This document shows positions 1 through 9,700 of a DNA stretch of 11,103 nucleotides, piece by piece. Position numbers and translations under genes: made by a program. The DNA is from Cephalothrix spiralis. Lineage: Eukaryota; Nemertea; Palaeonemertea; Archinemertea; Cephalotrichidae. The notes under the pieces are model-generated. The model was given only the letters and a program-made list of their open reading frames with translations, was not told where the DNA came from and searched no databases. Position 1 is the first letter of the stretch, and the number at the start of each line of letters is the position of its first letter. The stretch spans positions 1 to 11,103 of the forward strand of contig JAUCNG010381592.1 in assembly GCA_032353305.1 (NCBI GenBank), given 5' to 3'.

Positions 1-513
1 CACATTATTTAGTCGTTTCGGTAAATATAATATATAGTGAGAACAATAGAATTACGTAATAGAAAAGTTTTAAAACATTATAAATTTGAAATGAATACAA
101 GTTTTTAAATAATATTGTTTTGGCAAATTAGCCAACAACATGTATAACTTCAGAAGCGATATAATCGCTTCTCATAACTTCAACTGACTGTAAATAGCTA
201 TTGAAATATATAATTCTAAGGCAAATACATGACAAGGACTTTTTAAATACATTGGAAAATGCAAAACAACTAAAACTGATGTATTCCCGTAAGCTATCAA
301 TATATCAGTAGGCCTACGATAAAAACCCCTTTTTTAAACTGACATAGCCTAATCGAATCGGGGTATTAAAGAAATATATATTCGGGGTATTAAAATGGCA
401 TGTGCTCCGTGCGCTAAGGCTCTCCCAGAGCATCCGGCGTTCGGTTAACGTGCACCGTGAAATTCAAATATCGGTTAACCTGACCAGACACCGACCATCC
501 CCCCTCCCACCGT
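1..513 (-). other. Presumed 3' UTR and downstream flank of the channel gene
   Basis: This stretch follows the stop codon in transcript orientation. I see no open frame of note and no AATAAA or ATTAAA on the minus strand, so the cleavage site cannot be placed. It contains a perfect 9-base-pair hairpin (152-172) flanked by ATAACTTCA direct repeats, and a 13-base direct repeat TCGGGGTATTAAA at 358-370 and 382-394. Confidence 0.45.
152..172. repeat. Short perfect hairpin flanked by direct repeats
   Basis: AGAAGCGAT, a three-base loop ATA, then ATCGCTTCT form a perfect nine-pair stem. The sequence ATAACTTCA occurs directly on both sides (144-152 and 174-182), which resembles a target duplication around a tiny insertion. 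Confidence 0.5.
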
Positions 514-761
514 TTACCAAAACTGAGTCGCATATTTATCTCTAGGCTTCTGCAACCGTTCCAGCTTCTCTTGGTGTTCATTGATTATCTTTTCAATCTG
601 TCGGAATCTCATCTCCGCGTCGAGGTTATCACACATGGTTGGTTCTGGTGCAACCTTTCCTCTTATTCTAATGTATAAATGCTGGATAACTGTATCACAG
701 AGTTCGAACATTGTTAGCATGCTTGCCCCGACAAATAAGCCCATAGCACCACCTATGTCAC
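514..761 (-). CDS. DEG/ENaC channel last exon: TM2, selectivity filter, cytoplasmic tail and stop
   Basis: The exon encodes residues 740-820 and a TAA stop at 516-514. The acceptor is TTCTTATACTTCAG before 761, phase 1. DIGGAMGLFVGASMLTMFEL contains the GAS selectivity filter (750-752) and the conserved Glu758 of the FELxD motif. TM2 runs to about residue 769 and is closed by RIRGK. The tail of about 46 residues has heptad-like hydrophobics (F791, I794, I798, L805, L808) in a strongly charged stretch, so a short coiled coil is likely. It ends ATQFW, with no PY or clear PDZ-binding motif. Confidence 0.96.
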
Positions 762-3700
762 CTGAAGTATAAGAACACAATAAACAACATTAATCTCCTT
801 GATACACAAAAATAATTTAGTTTTTTTTAAACGGCCCTTTAACCGCAGCTTTTTTTTTATCAAAACATTTAACCGCGTCATTTTTTTTTGCTAAATGCTG
901 ACTGCTAAATGCTTTCTCTATCAAGCTAATAGTGTATTATGTGTATAGCAACTTTGTTAAGTATGAATAGACCTTCCAAAATTTGCAAACGACAATGACC
1001 TTGGCATAAGTCCTTGACCTTGATTCAAGGTCAAATCCGAAATATTTTTTATCTCCAATTTGACCTTTTAAATGCCTCAAATTGCACCTTTTTGTCCCTG
1101 GTCGGTATTGAACTCAAATTCCAATGATAAGTAAAATATTTCATAATGGACAATATCATATGGTTAGCTAATTATTATATTGACATATAACATTTTGGAC
1201 TCTATTCCATAGGCCTATTTTCTGAGAGAATTTGTATATTTTGGCTAAAATTTGTGTATTTGTGCCATTTTTGTCACATATTTTATATTCAAATCAATTT
1301 TATTCGAAAATTTTAAATGTAAACATATATTAAATCATTTATCATTTTGAAGCTGTTATTAACCTAATGATACTATACATGATGACGTCATATTCTTGGC
1401 GACTATATAGCCGCGATATAATGGTATTTTACGTAGGATATGAATAAAAAATATAATTTCAAAATAAAGTACACAATTACCAATTACCTCATCCCACATC
1501 GGATTAAATGGCAAATTATTAAACGCTATCATTGATTTCAGATTAGACTAATTATTGATAATTTATTTTATTTTGTCCCACTCCAGATGTCATGCTTTTA
1601 AAAAAAAGTAAATAAATAAATGAAGTCACTTCATTGATTTATTTACTTTTTTTAAAAGCATAGCCTAAAATGACATATTGAGTAAAATAAAATAAAACGT
1701 TCATATGACATATATATAAAGTGTGTATATAATAATACGCGCCGAAGCTAAGGCGCGAACGATTTCAAGGTTTTGAGTATAGGCCTACACATCATCGTGT
1801 TGGAAGATTCATTGCCAAGTCGGACTTATTCTAAAATAATTGTCGGTAATCGGGACACATTGATAGGCCTATGGCCCGAATATCCGGTCCGACTTATAAT
1901 TATGATCAAAAAAATGTCAGATTTTTGACCGACATGGACTCAGCAACTCCAGGGGGTAACTCCCATCAAAATCATGTTCCCTACGATACTCAAAGTAAAC
2001 ACCCATATGTAAAACATTTAAAAAGGCTGCATATGGGTGGGGTAGGCCTATACCAGGAAGTGGTATTAGGCCGGGAAGTGGTATTAGGCCGCAAATGTTG
2101 AGATTTACTCACAGAACAATCCAAATAAATTGTAAGCTGGTTGTTGTTTAATTTCTTGGAAACTTAACTCGCGATAGAATATATCAAGATCCAGGAAATT
2201 CTTACTGAAAAAAGAGACAGAAAAAATGTATCCAAATATTTTTTCTTTTATTAATTGAGACACTATTTAAATTTTTTTGAGGAAATATTTATTTGCAAAT
2301 GCCGTCTCCCCTGAGATTGTTTTGATGATTATTAAACATTGCCTCGGTCGGCTCTTGGGTTTATCAATTGAAAATGAAGATGAAACTTATTTCCCACTGT
2401 AAGCTCTAACAAAGCTCCTCCTATGATACTCTACTAATTAAGTTATGGAAAAAGCCATTAATTCTTTTAATATCGGCTATTATGATCGAATAGCCGCATT
2501 ATAATACAAAAAATGAATCTTTAGAACACTATTTAAAAAAAATTGATCACCATTCACGAATATTAAATCATTATCTCAGACCATCTCACATATTTTTGAA
2601 GATATTATATACAACTTTGGTCAACTTTGTAAACAGAATATAGTGGGCCAGTGCAGTGTATACCCGTTATAATGAGTAAATATAACCGGTGCAATGGCCC
2701 ACGTTTATTCCGAAATAATGCTTCCTAGTCCGTTTTAAACCTACATCAAGTTATACGAGCACCGGTTTTCCAAAAATATTGATTCCGGGTCCGGCCGGAT
2801 TTCAGACCGCCCCACCCCCCCCCCCCTATGTTCACCCTTATTACCTAAAGAAATCATTTGATAGTTTCATTGTGTAAAGATAGTCTTCCAAATTCTGCAT
2901 CCAATCATTCCAGTCGTTTCGCAACTGATCCATCATAGTTCTGGTGTTTGGAGCAGTCAGTAGTCCTAGACCCTTAGTTAAAGATGATTCTATTTCGAGT
3001 TTCGCTTTACGACGTTCGGAAAATCCCCGAAATGGCAAAGTCGCATTTATTCTAATGAAATACCCGTATACTTCACCAGCTGCTCCATGTGCCTAAAATA
3101 ATAAGTTACATGGTAAGAAATATATGGAAACGTTATCACCAAATTTTCAAGGACATATGGTGAAGGTCAACCAAATTGAAAAAGTGGTACAAAATGACTG
3201 CCCAAGTATTGAAGTTTCTTGAATATGGGCGGTGCACCTGGCACTTTTGTAACCCATCTATGACTTTTTAGCCATGTTTAAGCCCATACTAAGTGTTTAC
3301 ATATGGAAACGTTATCACATTTCACCTTGTGTTTATTTCAAGGTCACCAGAGGCGAACTTGTCAAAAGTATGTGTTTCAACGCCTAGTATGGGCTTAAAA
3401 CATGGCTAAAAAGTCATAGATGGGTTACAAAAGTGCCAGGTGCTCAGCCCATTATAAGAAACTTCAATACTTGGGCAGTCATTTGGTACCACTTTTTCAA
3501 AATTGACCTTGAAAATTTGGTGATAACGTTTCCATGGCAGTGCCACGCTCCTGAGTCTTCCGCAATTTCAACGCGAACACACGCGGGCGCTACTATAGTA
3601 TCGATGCGATTGTCAATTTTTTAACGAGTTAATCGGGGTCCTACCCAAGTTTAAGAATTAATATATTGTGAACAAATAACACTAGAGACTATGTACCACT

Positions 3701-6700
3701 GGGGGGGGGGGAGAGGCAGCTGTACGTCGAAAGTTAAATATCTCCGGAATCGACATTTTCAAGAAAATGTGTAGCAATCTTTGAAAAAATCTTTGCTTAC
3801 TGTGCAGCCTACCTGTTGGTAGCCTACATGCACATGGATGAAATAGTTTGGTCAAGGTCGGGTTCGGTTTGACATTTCGGTTCTGGGGTCGAGGTCAGGT
3901 CCGGTTTTAACCTAGGGCCAGTCAGGGCCAGTTCTAATTCCAACAATGGGTTCGGTGAAATTGTGTTAGTTTGTATATATTGTATAACGACCTATAACCC
4001 ACTCTCGAGTCGACGGCCCTGTTCATGACGTCAGTGATTCTTCCTTTAGAAACCCCAAATGGCTTTAGGAACAATTTAATCAATCTTTGAAGACAAAAAT
4101 CCATTGGGACCTTTTCAAGATCAGCGCGTACCAGTTTTGCACTGCGCATGCGCGAATTGAAAAAAAAAGTAACAGCTGATTCGGGAAGATTAGGGACATA
4201 TTACTATCTGTTGGCAATACATTAAAATAGTCTAAAACCAGCAGTTGTCGAGATATTCGAATCCAAAGAATTTATGATTTTCGGCTGTCAATATCTCAGT
4301 TTAGGCTACATAAAAGTATAACCAACAGAAGTGACCATAATGTGACCCTAATTTACACGAATCACCTGTTATTTCGTCGATTCGCGCATATTTAGAGTTG
4401 CGCATGCGCAAATAGGAACAATTACACTTGATTCCGAAACAATAGGGGCATGTTTCTATCTGTCCGTAATACATTTATATGATGTAAAACTAGCCATTAC
4501 CGAGTTATTAACGATTAAGATATGTGTGACGTCACACATGTCTAAATCGTTAATAATTAGATATTCAACTCGAAAGTGGACCTCTTGAAATCGGCAAAAA
4601 GGTGGCCTGAGTTTATAGGGTTAAGATTCTATAAATAATAGACAATAAAACCTACCATATCAAAAGAAGATCCAACAGTTTCACTAACAGAATAATAGTA
4701 CATTCTGAATACATTGTTGATCTTTGTCCAAAGTTGATCGTAAGTCGTCAAAGAAACATTGAAATTTTCGTCAATCTGTAAAATATTTCTGGCTAAATCC
4801 GATTTTTTCATTGAGGTATTCAAATACTCGTGTGATAGACCATTCAGAGCTTGGTTCAGTGGAGAACATTTTTTCCATTTTCCAATCAAATTTCTCAGTT
4901 TGCCTTCAGTAGATTTTGCAGCTCCGACAACTTTTTTTAATTTTCCCAAATACGAATCGAAATATTGAGATAACAATGATAACTTTGAGTTCAAATTTTC
5001 TCTTAAACAACGAAAAAGATTACTCTGCTTCCTTACAAAAGCGGTGACATATGTTTCATATCTAGGTGTATTTATTGTTCCAGTTGCAGTGAGTGCAGAT
5101 TTTAAGTCTAAGATTGCGAACTTGAACAACATATTAAAGCTATTCCGTGTATCTTCCAGATAGCGTTCCATTTTTCCAAGTATCCATGAATTCACTATGT
5201 GATCGCCAACGAGTGGCATAGAGTATTTCGGAACCGGTTCCGGCAATAGTGATTCCTTCAACTTTAATTTTGTAATGGATTTAGTCAGGAAAGTAAGGAA
5301 ATTTGTGTATTTCCTTTCGTCGTTAGCTAACTCCACATTTAAAGCATTATAAAACGACGTCCTATTCGTTCCAACTAATTTCTGCATTGCTGTCAGATTT
5401 CTAGAAAATGTAGTTTTCGGAAATGAATACAATATCATTTTGGATAGAATAGGTTCGAAGAAATACTTCTGCATGATTTCACCCTTTTTAACAAAACCTT
5501 CTTTTGTTACATTAGCTACGAGGTAAATTGAGTTTGAAATATTGAGAAGTAGATTGTATTTGTCTTGAAAAACTGTCAGGAAAGACGCCAGTAATTTGTC
5601 AACATTGGTTGCTGATTCAGTAACAGCATTGATCATCTGAGTATCGTACAGTTGTCGTTGTAAATCAACTTTGTAAAGTACATTTATAGCTTTGGCATAC
5701 TTTTCCTTTATTTTATGTTTCTTGACGTAATGCTTAAGTTCGCCAGACTGAAAGGTATAACATGCACTATTTAACGCGGGTCATATCCTTTTTGATTAAT
5801 TCTTTAAATAACAAATTAAACACCTTTTTACTTGGAGAGTGTTACATGGAAGTTTATCGGGAAACAGAAAATGTGATTTTCATCGGGCGGGAGACAATTT
5901 TCCTATCGAAATCGGGAAAATGTAGGTAATTATGGGAAGCGGGAAGCTGAAACGGAGGTAGGTACACATCTATCAGAAAAGCTTTTTCCTTATCGGAATC
6001 GGAAAACCGCCTCAATAGAGTGTCGGGTACACTGAAAAAAAATCTGTGCAAAGTTGAAAAATGTGCACAGAATAATTCTGTAATTCCCGGAATTTGAGAA
6101 TTGCACAGAACGTATTTTCTGTAGAAATTAACAATATTCTGTGCGATTTTGAACTATTCTGTGTCAATTTTAAAATAGCTCTGTAGATAATATGCACAGA
6201 ATTTATTCTGTGCAAATTTCAATTCATTTGCACGCGCCATGACGTCATCAATTTGATGGTCTGCTGAATTATAGTTCGCAAATTTTTTTTTGCCGAATAA
6301 GACTTATTTATTATAAATATCAATACTAGTCTTCTAATTGTTGGAAAATTCTGTGCAAATCTTTATTTTACAGAATTTTTTTGTGCAAATTCTGTGCAAA
6401 TTTTTCAACTTCGCACATTTTTTTCTTCAGTGTAGCGACACCCTCCATGTAACCCTCCTTGGATAAATTTGAAACCATTTACGCCTATCTATATGTTTTT
6501 TGACGCCTGACCACTGCTGTTCAACGCCCGGATAATTAATTGTACATTTTCTTAACTCTAATTTTTGTGTTTTATATACCTCCATATTAGTTTTAGGCAC
6601 AAAATTTTAAAAACCTCAGTTTTAGGCACAAAATTTTAAAAACCTCAGTTTTGTATCAGATATATTCTTTTTTAAGATGGCTAGTGCAATACATGTATGT

Positions 6701-9700
6701 ATACAGTAATTTAATAATCTATAGATACGGATGTTGTAGAAATATTCGACGCTGTTTTGTGACAGTAAAGGCGTCAAAATAAGACAACGACCATGTTTCT
6801 AGGACAAATAATCGCAGCGGTTTTTGGAACTGCCTAATTTTGGCATTTTAGAAAAATGCGAATTTTAGCGAATTTGCCTACGTGAGAAATGCCACCGCAC
6901 AAAATATATTATAATTACCATTACACCTGACGAATCCGCATACGAAAAATTTGGATCAAATTGGATTGTTTCGCAGGGCACAGGACAATGACACTTCGGA
7001 ACAACATCGGCATTTATAAGTTCTTTGCATAATAGATCTTCCTTGATATTACAGATTCTTGGTAAACCTAGAAAATACAATTTAATATAGGCCTAATTAT
7101 AAGAAACCAGTTTGCAGATAATTGAGAACGCACATTCAAGAATTAAGTAATGAAGTTATAGGCAGAACAAAAATCCTTTGGCGTACAAAGAATGAATACA
7201 AAGAACAAGTCCGTTTTTAAAACAAATACGTATCTATCGTAATTAGCAGCGCAAATTAAAACAATAAAGTCACTTTTAAAAAAGCGAAAAACCGCATTGA
7301 GATAAACGTTAAGTGTTATCTCTACCTACCATTTATATCATGGGGCATCCATGAATTTCGGCAGCCACATAATTTTATCATCAACTGCATATGGCATTCA
7401 ATACGACATCCAATTTGAGTATAGATTGAAGAATACTTCAGTTTCACATTTCTTGAACATATTCCATGTTTTGGTGGGAGATTTAGCATCTGCGCGAAAA
7501 AATATTTAAAACAATGCTGAATTTGAAATATTGGTTTACAATTTATTTCAAGAATTATGCAAGAGCAGCCTCAAGTTAAGTCTATCCGATAATACGGTTC
7601 AGACTAGGGTGACCTCATTCGCTAGTATATATATACATGGGGCATTCCAGCGTTAACATCGTCCGACAAAATCGCAGTTTTTTGCGTTCTCCCATCTCCT
7701 GAAGATCCCAGAAGTACATCACTATTTTCCGATCTGAGAAATAGACTGTAAACTAGATTATTTAACGATAAATAAGCATTGAGTAAAAACGTTAACATCT
7801 TCTGAAATTTTGGACGAAATTTCAGACGATGTCAACGATTTTGCTGCTCGCTACAGCGTGGTTATTACAAGTTGCACGGCGTTTTACTCAATGCTTTATA
7901 TGAAGACGGAGAACACCTTCAAGTAGTTTAGGTATACGAAGTCCTTGAAAACTGCTCTCTACAGCTCAGTGATTACAAGTCGCACGGCGATTTGTCGCAC
8001 GGCGATTTACTCAATGCCTTTTCATCGTCAACTAATCTAGTTTACAGTTTCTCAGATCTGAAAAAATGATGTACTTCTGGAGCGAATAATAGGGAAAACA
8101 GAAAGAAATGCGCATTTATGAGGCCCTGGAATGATGGAGCGACGAATCGGCGACAAACGCGACGAGGCCCATTTTTCGCGACGGGACGAGTCTTTAGCGG
8201 CCGCAAACATGTGACGAAGTTGCGACGAGGGCCTCATTTATCGTACGATGTTAACGCTGGAATGTAAAAAAAAGGGTTAAAAAGAAAAAACTAAGAAGTA
8301 TCAACGCGACTATACATGTAATTTGTGAATCTTAAATATTATACGACATATATACATATACGGTATATTTGAAATAAATCATCTATAGCACAAAACAAGG
8401 AAATCATAATAAAACTAAGACTTTAATAACTCCCCAATAATGCAAAATGTCACTTTTCTAAGTCACCCAAATTCGTTAAGAAATCAATCAGGTGGACGCC
8501 TTCTGAGAGCTCAAAATTAACAAAAAATCATGTATTATTCTTGGAAGAAGGGGACTTTTTAAATTCATACCCTTTGAACCTTTACACCAACGTATGTATG
8601 CGTTCCTCCACTGATTGCCTGGCCGAGATCACTGACTAAGGGCAAAGTCCCCTGTTCGTATAGAAGAATTTTCAGGCCAACAGAAGCGTGCGGACCAACC
8701 ATGTATTCGTACTTTTTGATGTTTAATTGAAGACGTAGTCCATGTTCAGCTCCTATAAACAATAGCAACAAACAAAGACATAATTATAAATTTTTAGAAG
8801 AGACGGTGATATTATACAGTTATTGTACATTTTTTAGTGCAATACAATGCAGTTATTTTACGAGCCGCGCAGCGCCGAGGAAAAATAACTAAAATATCAC
8901 TGGTTTTATAGCTCTTTCCTACTATTTTGTACAATAAATGTTAATATTTGACCGTATATTATTTAAATACAGTGGCGTAACGATAGGGAGAAGCTTTAGA
9001 GTGAGATTCCTAAGGGCCCCGATCGAAAATCGACTAAAAAAACAATTGAACTGTATTATTTGCAGTCTTAAAAGCAACGTTTCTAAACCTTAAATTTCTT
9101 AAAAATTCGTCTGACAACGATAATTATTGTTGTTTATATGTTTGAAGCTGTGATTGTAGTTTTACACATTTACTTGACCCTTGCTCGTATCTAATGTTTT
9201 TATATGACCTTATTATATTTCATTACATGATGAAAATTGTGCATTGTACCCTTTTCCAAAATTTTAGAAGCCCACCTTCGCTCGGCCCTAAATTAATGTG
9301 CCTTTCTAACCCTTAAAAATTCTATCGGCTTGCTTCGCTCGGCTCGGTGATAAAGTTTAATATTCTTGTTTGTATTAGAAGGCTAAAGGCGCGGAAAATC
9401 GTTAAACAAAAAAAGAGGCTATCATCTGCCGTGGACTATCGATAATTATGTATTTTCGACTCTCCTTCAAGGGGCCCATATATTTTTCTGAATGGCCTCC
9501 ACTAACTCCGTTACGCCACTGTTAAATTTTGTTACGGGTCATGTCATTGGCCAATTTGAACAAAAGATCCAATTAACTTACCTGGGTCCGAAATATGCAT
9601 TTGTGAGCTTTTTTCTTGGTCACTGTTAAATGTAAAGCAAAGTCCATGATCAGTCATGATTTCTGTGAAATTAGATTTGGAGCACGGCCCTGTTTTCCAC

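Larger units (their letters stand above)
762..2112 (-). other. Intron between the pre-TM2 exon and the TM2 exon
   Basis: Phase-1 intron with donor GTGAGT and acceptor ATACTTCAG. It is very AT-rich. It holds a cluster of AAGGTCA-type half-sites (996-1067), a long palindrome (1591-1663), an 18-base tandem duplication (2057-2091) and four of the six TAGGCCTA octamers. No gene is seen on either strand. Confidence 0.85.
3093..4655 (-). other. Intron between the two insert exons
   Basis: Phase-0 intron with donor ATG|GTAGGT and acceptor ATTATTTTAG. It holds the long foldback element at 3124-3535, a G11 run at 3701-3711, a GGTC-rich degenerate stretch at about 3850-3930, and the diverged tandem unit with NRF-1-like and CRE-like palindromes at about 4026-4600. 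No gene is seen. Confidence 0.85.
5748..6918 (-). other. Intron upstream of the giant insert exon
   Basis: Phase-0 intron with donor ATG|GTAATT and acceptor CCTTTCAG. More than half is occupied by the inverted-repeat structure at 5832-6462; a 29-base tandem duplication lies at 6589-6646. The open frames at 5854-6215 are inside the repeat and are not genes. Confidence 0.85.

Noticed and set aside
1363-1552. Minus-strand open stretch of about 60 codons ending ...SLG at a possible donor in phase 1 that would join DIGG.
   Set aside because: It lacks the conserved pre-TM2 strand and AY motif and its donor (GTTAAT) is poor; exon 2204-2113 has both the motif and the correct phases.
1871-2101. Plus-strand open frame of 76 codons with a C-terminal EVVLG repeat.
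   Set aside because: The repeat comes from the 18-base DNA tandem duplication; the composition is unlike a protein, and no splice or family evidence supports it.
3433-3624. Plus-strand open frame of 63 codons.
   Set aside because: More than half lies in an arm of the 3124-3535 foldback, with no recognisable protein.
3934-4149. Minus-strand open frame of 71 codons in the intron between the insert exons.
   Set aside because: It overlaps the diverged repeat unit and has no splice sites compatible in phase 0 on both sides that I could find; the exons 5747-4656 and 3092-2845 join directly in frame.
4759-4968. Plus-strand open frame of 69 codons opposite the giant exon.
   Set aside because: It is antisense to a 364-codon open exon with splice support and has no independent signal.
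2845-5747. The two insert exons as an independent nested gene.
   Set aside because: There is no promoter, start or stop that fits; both exons end at donors and join the channel exons on either side in phase, so incorporation in the channel is the simpler reading.
5648-5747. Residues AINVLYKVDLQRQLYDTQ at the start of the giant exon as the true last palm strand, with the insert lying between it and TM2.
   Set aside because: The spacing from the thumb is tempting, but exon 2204-2113 carries a far better match (LDLDIFYREL, then AY) directly before DIGG.
5854-6215. Two minus-strand open frames of about 65 codons.
   Set aside because: They lie within the inverted-repeat element at 5832-6462 and consist of repeat words.
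8052-8237. Minus-strand open frame of 61 codons, Arg/Ser-rich.
   Set aside because: It lies wholly in the CG-rich core of the 7643-8264 foldback element.
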